Shown: positions 8,924 to 17,960, counted from the first letter of the stretch. The stretch: 64,000 bases of DNA from Vibrio viridaestus (GCF_003856525.1 NZ_RJVQ01000001.1:372001-436000), one strand, 5' to 3'. Numbers and translations: made by a program. Notes: generated from the sequence alone by a model not told the origin.

Positions 8924-10702
8924 ATGCCAATTAGCAGGCTTCAAAAATCAAGCTTATTCTCAGACTTACTAAAAGACTGGGCAGGATCAGTAAAAGTATT
9001 CGAAGGTTTTTTACGGCAGGTACAACTCAATATCTGGCTCTACGACCAGAAACAACATCAATTTTCACAGCCACAGCTCAAGCAGAAAACACATATCATT
9101 CCATCAGCGAAGATAATGCAGATGTTAGACAAGCCTGAGATTATGTCATATGTCGAGCTGAAACCTGCTGACGACAGTCTATTGCCAGATAATTCCAATC
9201 AAGTTCAGATATATTGTCAAATGTTGGTTGATCATTCCTACGAGCTTCCTATTGGGCTGGTAACGGCGGCCTTACCGCAAGGTGTTGTACTCGGTGAACA
9301 AGAGAAGCTATTGATAAAAGAGTTTGCTAAAAAAATTGAATTGCAAATATTGAGTAGCTTTCGTCTTTTCGAGCAGAACAAACACGAACTCATTGAGAAA
9401 GAACTGAGATTTCACAAGTATCATGATTTTGGTACAGGATTTCTTAACCGCTTCGCTCTGGAAAGAGAACTCGATGAAGCACTTGCTATCTCACCAAATC
9501 ACGTCGCTATTATCTATGTCGGTTTTGAAAATGCAAAAAACCTACAAAGCCAATTTAACTTGTATGAATGGGAGAATGTTCTCAAGTCTTTTGCAGAAAA
9601 ACTATCCTCAACGCTAAAAAAAGACAGCATCGAAATAGCTCGACCCAATGCGACCGATATTGTGTTCTTACTGCGTTCTAAAAATCTTAGAGAAGAAGTG
9701 GAAGATCTCTGTGATGACGTGGCTGCTGTCAGTAAATCCATATTCAGCATAAATAACCAAACCGTACACTTGCATACTCATATTGGTGTAGCTTTTGGCC
9801 TCGGAACCACAAGCGTCTCAGGACTGATTAATCAAGCGTCTTCAGCAATGCTCAATAGCCGTGATACAGGGCAAAAATACAGCGTACATTCAAATTCCGT
9901 AGCTGAAGCGCAAACACGGATTCAGCATCTAGAGAGCTACTTACTTAAAGCGGTGAGAAATGGCGACTTAATGTTGTATTTCCAACCCAAAGTTAATCCA
10001 ATAACAAAGCGCTGGCTGGCAGCTGAAGCTTTGTTACGCTGGCGTCACCCGTTATTAGGTGAGATATCAAGTGAAACACTGGTAAAGCTTGCTGAAAAAA
10101 ATGGTCTTATTTTTGAAGTAGGTAGTTTTGTCCTAAAAACAGCCATTGAAAAAGCGGCAGCATGGAAAAAATACGCTCCAAATTTCAAGGTTGCGGTTAA
10201 CGTATCGGCTAAGCAACTAAAAGATGTACGATTTGTTCAACAAGTTGAAGAGCTGCTACATGAACACAACCTTTCTCCGCACAGTCTCGAGATTGAAGTT
10301 ACCGAAAGTGGCCTGATCACTGATGAAGAAGTCGCCAATGAGATCCTTCTCGTTCTGCATAAGCTTGGTATTACGTTATCTTTAGATGATTTTGGTACTG
10401 GGTACGCATCATTCAACTACTTGAAAAAATTTCCTTTCGACTGCATCAAAATAGATAAAAGTTTTATGCAAACAATCGAAGATAACCGTCAAGATCAAGA
10501 CATCGTTAAATCCATTATTCAGGTGGCGAAGAAGCTTGATCTGCAGGTAATTATTGAGGGAGTTGAAACTGTTTCTCAGGAAAGGTTTATCATCGACGAA
10601 GGATGCGACTACGGACAGGGATATTTATATGGAAAACCAATGCCTGCCCATATTTTTGAGGAGCAGTTGCGTAAACAGCTTATCGAACTGGACTATCAAT
10701 AG
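8924..10702 (+). CDS. Cyclic-di-GMP phosphodiesterase with degenerate GGDEF and intact EAL domain
   Basis: The ~592-residue protein has no membrane helix. An N-terminal GAF-like sensor region (about 1-150) leads to a GGDEF-fold domain that lacks the GGDEF motif and so probably does not make c-di-GMP. The C-terminal EAL domain looks active. It has EALLRW near residue 368, VNVSAKQ, EVTESG, DDFGTG near 488, IKIDKSF, IEGVET and QGYLYGKP, covering the metal ligands and catalytic Lys and Glu. It should cleave c-di-GMP to pGpG in the cytoplasm, lowering biofilm signalling. The ATG at 8924, with GGAT upstream, is preferred over a TTG at 8918. It converges on the DnaJ-related gene 35 bp away. Confidence 0.9.
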   Translation: MPISRLQKSSLFSDLLKDWAGSVKVFEGFLRQVQLNIWLYDQKQHQFSQPQLKQKTHIIPSAKIMQMLDKPEIMSYVELKPADDSLLPDNSNQVQIYCQMLVDHSYELPIGLVTAALPQGVVLGEQEKLLIKEFAKKIELQILSSFRLFEQNKHELIEKELRFHKYHDFGTGFLNRFALERELDEALAISPNHVAIIYVGFENAKNLQSQFNLYEWENVLKSFAEKLSSTLKKDSIEIARPNATDIVFLLRSKNLREEVEDLCDDVAAVSKSIFSINNQTVHLHTHIGVAFGLGTTSVSGLINQASSAMLNSRDTGQKYSVHSNSVAEAQTRIQHLESYLLKAVRNGDLMLYFQPKVNPITKRWLAAEALLRWRHPLLGEISSETLVKLAEKNGLIFEVGSFVLKTAIEKAAAWKKYAPNFKVAVNVSAKQLKDVRFVQQVEELLHEHNLSPHSLEIEVTESGLITDEEVANEILLVLHKLGITLSLDDFGTGYASFNYLKKFPFDCIKIDKSFMQTIEDNRQDQDIVKSIIQVAKKLDLQVIIEGVETVSQERFIIDEGCDYGQGYLYGKPMPAHIFEEQLRKQLIELDYQ

Positions 10703-10737
10703 TAAGCAGATAGCCCCATTCTCATTCTCTTCTAGCT

Positions 10738-11361
10738 TCAGTCGCTGACTCGAAGTAAATTCCATGCTTCGCATAGCACTCGAAAAGTTTCACTATTCCC
10801 GCCAGATCGGTCAGGATGCCATTTTAAGGCGAGCTTTCGCCAGCGTTTACGAATTTCTTCACTAGTTGCCTGACTGTCCAATTCAAAAAGCTCAAGGGCG
10901 CGCTTACGGTCAATGCTCAATTCAGCTCCCGAGCTACCGACATAGCGTTGATAATGTTTCCAGAACTCGTTGAGTAGCCGTTTCACCTCACCTTCAGTTG
11001 CGTCGTAGTTCTGCCACTCCAAATAGTATTCTCTCAATGGGTCATGTGTATCGATATCCGTTCTGGAGCTGTGCACTGAGCCAAATAGCTGGATATTCAT
11101 GGCTTCCACTTGTAACCAGTATTCAGGAATTAAAATTTCCTGAAGTTGATACAAGCCATTCATAATTAGGAAGTTACGCTTAAAAACATCTTTTTCCGGA
11201 ATCTCATCCAATGTAGAGACATAACCTAATTCGTGTAAACGCTGAGATAATGTATGGACTTTCCAAGCATCTCTAGTTGATTTGAGCACTTCGAATATGG
11301 GCCAAATTAACGGGTTATCAAAGGAGGATGTGTCTGAATAAACAATTGCATTATCCTGCAT
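10738..11361 (-). CDS. DnaJ-related protein with C-terminal J domain
   Basis: This 207-residue protein carries its J domain at the C-terminus, unlike DnaJ. Residues ~150-207 show helix II KRWRKLALKW, the essential HPD motif (HPDRSGG) and helix III. The N-terminal ~140 residues match the DNAJ_related family (NPLIWPIFEVL, NFLIMNGLYQLQ) found mostly in Vibrio and relatives. The J domain should stimulate an Hsp70 (DnaK or HscA) on a specific client; the client is unknown. No zinc-finger or Gly/Phe region is present. The gene is monocistronic and converges with the EAL gene. Confidence 0.88.
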   Translation of the reverse strand: MQDNAIVYSDTSSFDNPLIWPIFEVLKSTRDAWKVHTLSQRLHELGYVSTLDEIPEKDVFKRNFLIMNGLYQLQEILIPEYWLQVEAMNIQLFGSVHSSRTDIDTHDPLREYYLEWQNYDATEGEVKRLLNEFWKHYQRYVGSSGAELSIDRKRALELFELDSQATSEEIRKRWRKLALKWHPDRSGGNSETFRVLCEAWNLLRVSD

Positions 11362-11641
11362 ATTTCTGTTCCATTAGAAAATGATGTCCTAATACCTATT
11401 GAAAACCAAGTTGAACTAAATGTCGAATCAGAACGTTCTTTACCCCCTACCAGTTCACAGATTTGCAAAGTAAAAAAAGCAAATGACATGAACCAGACTG
11501 CCAATCGATTCTCTAAATACTCCTTATTAAAACGAAAATTCATCTAGATAACGCAGAAGTTTCATTATTTTGTCACAATTTTATTGATTAGCCTTCTTGA
11601 TTTTTTTAAAATCTCAAAATACATCCTGCTTTAAGAATATT
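11362..11641. other. AT-rich divergent intergenic region
   Basis: This spacer separates the DnaJ-related gene (minus) from the kinase-fold gene (plus) and must hold both promoters. A short minus-strand open frame at 11307-11543 overlaps the DnaJ-related gene, lacks a recognisable protein family and is not called. I see no repeat or RNA gene. Confidence 0.4.
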
Positions 11642-12394
11642 ATGCTTGCTGATACTTGTAACAAAATAATTGAAAGTAATGCATCTGGTGTCATTAAAAT
11701 TAATGAAGACCAGAGTACTTACTGGCTGAAGATCTCTGGTGAAGACAAAAATAATTTCGTCCGGAAGGTATCTGCACAGCTAGCAAAAATAAAAATGTTT
11801 TCATTTTTTGAAACTAAAGCAGTCATGAGCAGTTTTGAACGATTCGAGCACGAAAAAGCGGTTCTTCGCTATTTAAGCGAGATGAATGTTAACGTTCCCC
11901 ATATTGCTTATGAGGGTCCTGGCTTTTTTGTGACGTCTGACGAAGGTAAGCCCTTAAATACGATACAACAATCTCGTATCGGTCAAACTGAACTAAACGA
12001 ACTATTTACTATGTTCTCTCGTCTTCATGCTAACAACGTTGCGCACGGTAGACCCGCACTGCGCGATATTGTCATTAATGATGAGAACAATTTGAGCCTA
12101 CTGGATTTCGAAGAGTCGATTCTCAATGCAACATCACAACAAATGGCGCGTGATATGTACATGTTGCTTATGGATTTGTGCCGCTTGCAACACATAACTT
12201 CTGAGCAGAAATCTGAAGCGTTACTCATCTGGAAAGAAAATGTTTCTGAGAATGTTTGGTCAGAATTATTGAAAATAAATCGATTTCTTAAACACTTTTC
12301 CTTTCTGGCGAGAACAGTATTATTGTTCAAGAAGAAGAATAAGCTGAGTCAACAGATTCTCTCCACGATTAAATTGCTCGATAACTTTGAATAA
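11642..12394 (+). CDS. Protein-kinase-fold phosphotransferase with atypical catalytic loop
   Basis: The ~250-residue soluble protein resembles small lipopolysaccharide-kinase/RIO/Bud32-like folds. An N-lobe with a Glu/Lys-rich helix (FERFEHEKAVLRYL) is followed by a hinge and the catalytic-loop segment HGRPALRDI near residue 145. A DFG-like metal-binding strand LLDFEE follows about 12 residues later. The canonical loop HGDxxxxN has Arg at the Asp position and Asp at the Asn position, so either this is a subfamily with altered chemistry or a pseudokinase. The ATG at 11642 is the better-supported start; an in-frame TTG at 11597 would add 15 residues. A strong terminator follows. The substrate is unknown. 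Confidence 0.6.
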   Translation: MLADTCNKIIESNASGVIKINEDQSTYWLKISGEDKNNFVRKVSAQLAKIKMFSFFETKAVMSSFERFEHEKAVLRYLSEMNVNVPHIAYEGPGFFVTSDEGKPLNTIQQSRIGQTELNELFTMFSRLHANNVAHGRPALRDIVINDENNLSLLDFEESILNATSQQMARDMYMLLMDLCRLQHITSEQKSEALLIWKENVSENVWSELLKINRFLKHFSFLARTVLLFKKKNKLSQQILSTIKLLDNFE

Positions 12395-12410
12395 ACTTGA
12401 AAGACATAAT

Positions 12411-12440
12411 AAAAGGAAGCCTATGCTTCCTTTTTTATTT
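12411..12440. terminator. Bidirectional terminator between kinase-fold gene and cutA
   Basis: AAAAGGAAGC and GCTTCCTTTT form a perfect 10-bp stem with a CTAT loop. T-rich sequence follows on the plus strand and A-rich sequence precedes it, so it can serve both convergent genes. Confidence 0.85.
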
Positions 12441-12457
12441 TCTATCTACTGAGCTCA

Positions 12458-12781
12458 TTAATTCAGAGTCACTTCCTTTATCCAATTCAAATAAGGAGTG
12501 AAACCGTTGCTCACATCGATACTTAAAATTTCGGGTACTTCGTAATTATGCAGTTCGTTTATCTTGGCTTCTATCTGCTGATAAAGCGATTCCTGTGACT
12601 TGATAATCAAACGAAACTCTTTGCTTTCACATACCTTACCATCCCAGAAATAGTGGCTTACAATAGGTTCAACTTGAACACAAGCTGCCAATTTTTCAGA
12701 GAGTAGCTCTTCAATGATTCTATCGCTGACAACTTTCTGATCCGTCGTAGTCATAACTACAATATATTTATCTGAAGACAT
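12458..12781 (-). CDS. cutA: Divalent-cation tolerance protein CutA
   Basis: CutA is a small trimeric ferredoxin-like-fold protein linked genetically to copper and divalent-metal tolerance; its molecular role is still debated. The 107 residues match the family length. Diagnostic features are the AACVQVEPI strand near residue 32, the SHYFWDGK Trp motif near 43-50, EFRLIIKS, and HNYEVPEILSI near 80-90. In many bacteria cutA neighbours dsbD, but here it lies between the kinase-fold gene and ackA. It shares a terminator with its convergent neighbour and is separated from ackA by another. Confidence 0.95.
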   Translation of the reverse strand: MSSDKYIVVMTTTDQKVVSDRIIEELLSEKLAACVQVEPIVSHYFWDGKVCESKEFRLIIKSQESLYQQIEAKINELHNYEVPEILSIDVSNGFTPYLNWIKEVTLN

Positions 12782-12811
12782 CTATATCAACCTATAATCT
12801 ATATTTCAGAC

Positions 12812-12846
12812 ATAAAAATACCGCCTCCTATCGGTTAGCGGTATTT
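12812..12846 (-). terminator. Terminator after ackA
   Basis: On the minus strand AAATACCGC pairs perfectly with GCGGTATTT (9 bp, 13-nt loop) and a short T-run follows. It separates ackA from cutA. Confidence 0.75.
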
Positions 12847-12871
12847 CATTAGCTTCTCAAAACTTGTTAGA

Positions 12872-14065
12872 TTATAAACGCTCTACACATTCTCTAGCAA
12901 TGACCAATTCTTCGTTAGTTGGTATCACCATCGCGACAGCATTGAGCATATCCGATTTTGCGATAGTACCTGATTTACCCAAGCATGCGGCTTCGTTTGC
13001 TTCTCGGTCTTCAACGAACCCCACAGCAGACAGATAATTTAGAATCTCGCGGCGAATCGGTAGTGAATTTTCACCAATACCACCCGTAAACACGACAGCA
13101 TCCAGATTGCCTACAGCCATCAAGTAACCACCGATATATTTCGCGACACGATAGGTAAAGACTTCGAAAGCCAACTTAGCACTCTCATTACCCTCTTCCA
13201 TGGCCTGTAAAACACCGCGTGCATCAGATGTGATTCCGGAAACACCAAGGAAACCGGATTTTTTATACAAGGTTTCAAAAACTAGCTCTTGTGACCACCC
13301 TTTCTTAAGAAGAAATTCGATAATACCAGGGTCGATATCACCAGAGCGTGTTCCCATCATTAATCCAGCTTGAGGAGTGAAACCCATCGAAGTGTCGACA
13401 CTCTTTCCATCTTTAATTGCACACACAGAAGCACCGTTTCCAAGATGGACGGTAATCAGGTTCGTTTCGTTGATGTCTTTTTTGAGAGCATCGGCAGCTT
13501 GACGACTAACATAAAAATGACTTGTACCGTGGAAACCATAACGACGAATAGCGTATTTGTCGTAAAGCTCTGTTGGGATTGCGCCTGTATAGGCTTTCTT
13601 TGGCATTGTTTGATGGAATGCCGTATCGAATACAGCAAACTGCGGAAGCGCTGGGAACGCCTTCATAGCCGCTCTTATACCCTTCGCGTGAGCGATATTA
13701 TGCAGTGGAGCCAAATCGGCAAGTTGTTCGATCTCATCAACCACTTTTTCATCTATTCTGGCAGTGGAAGTGAACTTTTCTCCACCATGAACGATACGAT
13801 GCCCTACAGCGATAACATCGTTAGTGAGTCCCAGAGAATCTACGAGTGTAACAATTCTGTCTACAGCATGCTGATGATGGTTATCGGGTGCAGCGATCGA
13901 CTCTTCTGTTTTTTCACCTTGATATTTCCAACTGATTACTGCTTCAGGTAATCCAAAGCACTCACCCAAGCCACTGACAATTGCAGCGCCGGTCACCGAA
14001 TCGATCACGGCGAATTTAAGGGAAGAACTCCCTGAATTGATTACTAAGACGTAACTGTTTGACAT
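12872..14065 (-). CDS. ackA: Acetate kinase (stand-alone copy)
   Basis: Acetate kinase interconverts acetyl phosphate plus ADP with acetate plus ATP. The 397-residue length is standard. Visible motifs are the phosphate loop VLVINSGSSSLKF at residues 6-18, the active-site segment FDTAFHQTMP near 148, VHLGNGAS near 205, GTRSGDIDPG and FTGGIGENS near 325. In most gammaproteobacteria ackA is followed by pta, but here its terminator and cutA follow. This is therefore probably the second Vibrio acetate kinase, unlinked to phosphotransacetylase. Its upstream region is rich in short repeats that may be regulatory. Confidence 0.95.
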   Translation of the reverse strand: MSNSYVLVINSGSSSLKFAVIDSVTGAAIVSGLGECFGLPEAVISWKYQGEKTEESIAAPDNHHQHAVDRIVTLVDSLGLTNDVIAVGHRIVHGGEKFTSTARIDEKVVDEIEQLADLAPLHNIAHAKGIRAAMKAFPALPQFAVFDTAFHQTMPKKAYTGAIPTELYDKYAIRRYGFHGTSHFYVSRQAADALKKDINETNLITVHLGNGASVCAIKDGKSVDTSMGFTPQAGLMMGTRSGDIDPGIIEFLLKKGWSQELVFETLYKKSGFLGVSGITSDARGVLQAMEEGNESAKLAFEVFTYRVAKYIGGYLMAVGNLDAVVFTGGIGENSLPIRREILNYLSAVGFVEDREANEAACLGKSGTIAKSDMLNAVAMVIPTNEELVIARECVERL

Positions 14066-14361
14066 GGGATGGCATCCTGTTCTTGTTTAGATTTATGACT
14101 AATAATCGTCCTTGAATCCATTATTCAATAATTTTTTAACTTTTCAACTTTGTTTTAGTATTTTGCGTGCTATTCAACATTTTTTATTGATCTTGAACAA
14201 AAGTTTAGTTGGTTCAACAATTTTGGTAGGAAATAAGGCTTGATTCTCAACAAAAGTTGAATAATGGCAAGAATGGCGTATTCGCAGTTGATGATGGTGG
14301 TCAAATTCTGTCCATGCAGAATAAGCTTCCACATGAACAGTTATGATGGTTTAAGTAAGGG
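14066..14361. promoter_or_regulatory. Repeat-rich region upstream of ackA
   Basis: This gap must hold the ackA promoter (minus strand). CCATTATTCAA at 14118-14128 is exactly inverted at 14257-14267. Variants of (C/G)AACAAAAGTT occur near 14139-14152 (inverted), 14193-14206 and 14249-14259; the last forms the palindrome TCAAC-AAAA-GTTGA. The arrangement looks like several sites for one regulator, but I cannot name it. Confidence 0.4.
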
Positions 14362-15123
14362 CTATTTAGTGTAGTAAAGACACATCCGATTCCCATCCAG
14401 TTCAATCACATTAAATGGGGTTTCATAGATATCACTCAGAACAGCAGAATCTACCACTTCCTCAACGCTACCTGCGATAGCAAGCTTTCCCTTTTTCAAA
14501 GCGACGATGTAATCCGAATAGCAAGATGCGAAGTTAATATCATGAATCACTACAACTACAGCTTTACCAAGCTCATGAGCCAACCTTTTTACCGTTTCCA
14601 TTATTTGCAGTGAGTGCTTTATATCCAAGTTATTCAACGGCTCATCTAAAAAGATATAATCCGTATCCTGGGCAATAACCATCGCAATAAACGCCAGTTG
14701 CCTTTGACCACCACTCAATTGATCAAGATACTTATCTTGGATCTCAAGGATATTAAGATATTCGAGTGAGCGTTGAATCATGATATCGTCATCGGCCGTA
14801 AGCTTCCCTTTTGAGTAAGGAAATCGGCCAAATGATACTAATTCTCTTACTGTGAAACGCATCGATAGCGAATTAGCTTGCCTCAATACTGACAACTTTT
14901 TCGCTAACGCTTTGGTATCCCATTCGACCAGCTCCTTACCATCAATCCAGACTTCTCCCTGGTCGCGATTGAGTAATCGACAAGCCATAGACAATAAAGT
15001 ACTTTTACCTGCGCCATTCGGGCCAATAATCGATGTTACTTTGCCTTTCTCAAAGTGAGTTGACGCATTATCAACAACAGTTTGTGTACCAAATAGCTTC
15101 GTTAAATTGGATACTTTGATCAT
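14362..15123 (-). CDS. vctC: Ferric-siderophore ABC transporter ATPase (VctC-like)
   Basis: The 253-residue cytoplasmic ATPase powers ferric-siderophore import. It shows Walker A GPNGAGKST near residue 34, the signature LSGGQRQ near 137 and Walker B FLDEPLNNLD near 157, in the BtuD/FepC class. It is the last gene of a four-gene operon on the minus strand (binding protein, two permeases, ATPase) and starts 2 nt after the upstream permease stop. The order and sequence resemble vctPDGC of V. cholerae, which takes up catechol siderophores such as vibriobactin and enterobactin; CeuD/FatE-type systems are related alternatives. Expression should follow the Fur-boxed promoter of the first gene. Confidence 0.82.
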   Translation of the reverse strand: MIKVSNLTKLFGTQTVVDNASTHFEKGKVTSIIGPNGAGKSTLLSMACRLLNRDQGEVWIDGKELVEWDTKALAKKLSVLRQANSLSMRFTVRELVSFGRFPYSKGKLTADDDIMIQRSLEYLNILEIQDKYLDQLSGGQRQLAFIAMVIAQDTDYIFLDEPLNNLDIKHSLQIMETVKRLAHELGKAVVVVIHDINFASCYSDYIVALKKGKLAIAGSVEEVVDSAVLSDIYETPFNVIELDGNRMCLYYTK

Positions 15124-15125
15124 CT

Positions 15126-16076
15126 TTACACCACTTTATTTCTTACGAGTAGAGTTAAGAAATAAATTCCACCAATAAAGTTAATTACAACACTCAGTGT
15201 CGTTTCGAAATTAAGGAACTTCTCAATCACCCATTGTCCACTCAGTAGTGCACAAACAGCCATCGCAGAACACCCCGTAAGCAGGACGCTATGTCGATAA
15301 GTTCTGAACCACTCACGGGTTAAATTCGTGACCAGAATACCGAAAAATAGAATCGGGCCAACAAGCGCCGTTGAAATCGATATCAGAATCGCACTCAACA
15401 AAAGTGTATTGCGAGTCACTTTAGCTACGTCCACGCCCAAACTTGTCGCATTATCATGGTCGAGCCAAAAGACATCGAGAGTTCGATGCATCAGATAAAG
15501 GACAAATGAAACCAGTAAAAGCAATGGTGTCACGGTATATACAAGACTGACGTTCGCATTATTAAAGCTCGCAAAAAGGTTTGCCTGAGCTGAAGCAAAG
15601 TCATTAGGATCCATCAGCATAACCATAAAATTCGCCATATTGTTGAATACCTGCCCTATCACAACACCAAGCAGTAGTAACGTAATGAGATTCCCTTTGC
15701 CTTTCCTGAAGTAAAAGGTAAATAACAAGAAGGAGAACCCAAGCATAACGACAGAAGATAGCGTGAAGTTCCAATACACATTCACGACAAAACTGCTTAA
15801 TCCACCAAATACCATAACAATAAAAATCTGGATAAATTGGTAGAGGAAATCGAATCCCATAACACTCGGTGTCAGAATGCGATTATGCGTAATGGTTTGA
15901 AACGCTAAGGACGACTGAGCAAGTGCAATACCTGCAATAATAATCGCCAGTACTTTGGGAACGCGTCTTGATAAGAAATATTCGTAGTTATCAGCGGTTA
16001 ACCCAACACCAATAAACAGTGACATTACCACAATGGAAATAACGACCAATAAGATGATCTTAGATTTATCGTTCAT
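15126..16076 (-). CDS. vctG: Ferric-siderophore ABC permease (VctG-like)
   Basis: This 316-residue inner-membrane permease of the FecCD/BtuC family is expected to have about nine to ten helices. Typical features are RVPKVLAIIIAGIALA near residue 40 and the conserved GPILFFGILVTNLTR coupling segment near 240. It pairs with the neighbouring VctD-like permease to form the channel. The ATG at 16076 overlaps the last 11 bp of vctD, indicating translational coupling, and fits family length better than an upstream ATG at 16097. It lacks the usual NPLASP element of FepD-type permeases, as do other Ceu/Vct second permeases. Siderophore specificity is inferred from gene order. Confidence 0.8.
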   Translation of the reverse strand: MNDKSKIILLVVISIVVMSLFIGVGLTADNYEYFLSRRVPKVLAIIIAGIALAQSSLAFQTITHNRILTPSVMGFDFLYQFIQIFIVMVFGGLSSFVVNVYWNFTLSSVVMLGFSFLLFTFYFRKGKGNLITLLLLGVVIGQVFNNMANFMVMLMDPNDFASAQANLFASFNNANVSLVYTVTPLLLLVSFVLYLMHRTLDVFWLDHDNATSLGVDVAKVTRNTLLLSAILISISTALVGPILFFGILVTNLTREWFRTYRHSVLLTGCSAMAVCALLSGQWVIEKFLNFETTLSVVINFIGGIYFLTLLVRNKVV

Positions 16077-17004
16077 GCAAACGTCCCTTAATGACAAATA
16101 GAACGAATAGCACTCCGCCTAGAATATTGATTATAAAAGAGATAGGCATTTCATACGGGAAGATTATTAAGCGTCCAACGAGATCGCAGCACAGCACCAG
16201 TAACGCTCCAGAGATAGCTGTAATCGGGATATTTTTCCGTAGATTGTCGCCGCAAAAAAAAGAAATCAAGTTGGGCACAATTAAACCTAAGAAAGGCAGC
16301 TGACCAACGATCATAACGACGGTAGCGGTCATAATTGAAACCAAAACCACACCAATAATAACGACTTGATTGTAATTTAGGCCTAAATTAACAGCAAAAT
16401 CCTTACCCATACCTGCGGCAGAGATTCGGGTCGCGTACAGATAGCTGAAGATAACAATCGGTATCGCGATGTACAGTAACTCGTAATTACCTTCTAGAAT
16501 GGTAGAAAAGTTGGCCACCGTCCAGCTCTGCAAGTTCTGTACTACATCAAAGCGATAAGCGAGGAAAAATGCCATCGACTGGACGATATTACCAAAAATA
16601 ATACCCACTAAAGGCACAAAAATTGCGTTTTTAAACTGAATATTCTGAATGAAAAAAACAAACATCAGAGTTCCAGTAATAGAGGTAACAAAGATAAGCC
16701 AAATGGAGTGTCCTGACCCAAAAAAGATCAGACTTAGCACATAACCAAACATGGCACTCTCTATCGTCCCTGACGTAGAAGGAGCGGCAAAGCGATTTTG
16801 ACTGATTTGCTGCATTATCAAACCAGCAATACTCAAGCCTGCTCCAGCCATAAGAATAGAGATCAATCTGGGCAATCGACTCGCAACTAAAAGATTCCAG
16901 GCTTGAGGATCACCCGAGTAGAGAGTAAAAACGGACATCGGTCCGACCCCGACAAAGAGCGAGATCAGACCTAACGTAACGAGGATAAAAGTTAAAATTT
17001 TCAA
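16066..17004 (-). CDS. vctD: Ferric-siderophore ABC permease (VctD-like)
   Basis: The 312-residue FecCD-family permease contains RLPRLISILMAGAGLSIAG near residue 45, a QISQNRFAAPSTSG element near 67 (the NPLASP equivalent) and the coupling-loop segment GQLPFLGLIVPNL near 230. It forms the membrane pore with the downstream VctG-like subunit, whose start codon lies inside the end of this gene. It follows the binding-protein gene by about 20 bp in the same operon. The family is certain; the assignment to a catechol-type siderophore rests on resemblance to the VctPDGC/CeuBCDE group. Confidence 0.82.
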   Translation of the reverse strand: MKILTFILVTLGLISLFVGVGPMSVFTLYSGDPQAWNLLVASRLPRLISILMAGAGLSIAGLIMQQISQNRFAAPSTSGTIESAMFGYVLSLIFFGSGHSIWLIFVTSITGTLMFVFFIQNIQFKNAIFVPLVGIIFGNIVQSMAFFLAYRFDVVQNLQSWTVANFSTILEGNYELLYIAIPIVIFSYLYATRISAAGMGKDFAVNLGLNYNQVVIIGVVLVSIMTATVVMIVGQLPFLGLIVPNLISFFCGDNLRKNIPITAISGALLVLCCDLVGRLIIFPYEMPISFIINILGGVLFVLFVIKGRLHER

Positions 17005-17023
17005 AAGAACGACTCAGAAAAAA

Positions 17024-17935
17024 CTAGTTTATGTGGACAACTTTCTTCACGTCTTGGATCATTTGCTCTGTGGAATGAACACCAGCAATAGAAACGTACC
17101 AAGCGTTTACATCAAGATAAATCATATGGTTGTCTTTATAGGCGTTAGTCGATTGAACCAAAGCATTATTAAAGTCGTCTTTGGTATGGCTCTTACCTTT
17201 ATTAACCAGTTTATCCTTATCCACAATGAACAAAACTTCTGGATTCTTTTCTTGGATAAATTCAAACGAAATCAGGTTGCCGTGAGGGCCAGCCTGTTTG
17301 CTGTGATAAAGTTCTTTGAAACCAAAGTCATCATAGATTGATGAAAAACGAGACTTTTCACCAAACGATGATATTTTTCCACCCACAGACATTACTGTCA
17401 TTGCTGGCGTCGAGTGCTTTTCGTTATAAGCGCGAATCTGTTTGAATTCACTGTCTACTTTGTCGATCTTGGCTTCTACTTTATCTTCAATATGGAAGAT
17501 TTTACCTATATTCCGCCATTGCTCCTGAGTACTGGTCCAGTAACTTTCATCAGCATCATTTGAATAAACAACAGTTGGCGCTATTTTTGATAGTTCATCG
17601 TAACTTTTCGCATTACGTGGGCCGATAATAATCAAGTCTGGTTTTTGATTGTAAATACTCTCGAAATCAGGCTCAAATAAGGAGCCTGCTGAAGGGTATT
17701 TATCTGACTCATATTTTTTTAGGTAATCAGGTGTAGTGGGAAATTTAGTGACAGCAACTGGATTAATACCAAAACTATCTAATGCATCAAGAGGTCCAAT
17801 TCCAAGAACAGCAACTCGTTGAGGGACATGATCTATTTTTGTATCCCCTAATTCATGGTGAATCGTCACTGTTTCAGCGAAAGCCGAGCCAGAAACTGCC
17901 ATTGCGACAAGAAGCACACCAAGTTTAAATTTCAT
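17024..17935 (-). CDS. vctP: Ferric-siderophore periplasmic binding protein (VctP-like)
   Basis: The 303-residue precursor starts with a Sec signal peptide ending near AFAET (about residues 1-20). A class III binding-protein fold follows (VPQRVAVLGIGPLDAL, PDLIIIGPRNAKSYDEL, GKISSFGEKSRFSSIYDDFG), as in CeuE, FatB and VctP. It captures ferric siderophore in the periplasm and hands it to the VctD/VctG permease. The ATG at 17935 has GGGG upstream and yields a proper signal peptide; an upstream ATG at 17977 lies in the Fur box and is not used. No TonB-dependent receptor adjoins this operon, so its outer-membrane partner must be elsewhere, possibly the receptor at 47.6-49.7 kb. Confidence 0.85.
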   Translation of the reverse strand: MKFKLGVLLVAMAVSGSAFAETVTIHHELGDTKIDHVPQRVAVLGIGPLDALDSFGINPVAVTKFPTTPDYLKKYESDKYPSAGSLFEPDFESIYNQKPDLIIIGPRNAKSYDELSKIAPTVVYSNDADESYWTSTQEQWRNIGKIFHIEDKVEAKIDKVDSEFKQIRAYNEKHSTPAMTVMSVGGKISSFGEKSRFSSIYDDFGFKELYHSKQAGPHGNLISFEFIQEKNPEVLFIVDKDKLVNKGKSHTKDDFNNALVQSTNAYKDNHMIYLDVNAWYVSIAGVHSTEQMIQDVKKVVHIN

Positions 17936-17960
17936 ACCAAATCCCCATAAATTAATCTTT

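Noticed and set aside
11307-11543. 78-codon minus-strand frame upstream of the DnaJ-related gene
   Set aside because: It overlaps the start of the DnaJ-related gene in another frame and has no family signature.
13370-13951. 193-codon open frame on the plus strand opposite ackA
   Set aside because: It lies wholly inside ackA on the other strand, gives a low-complexity protein with no recognisable family, and has no promoter or ribosome binding site support.
14118-14267. Inverted repeats upstream of ackA considered as insertion-sequence ends
   Set aside because: The arms are only 11 bp, no transposase or target duplication is present, and the spacing fits promoter elements better.
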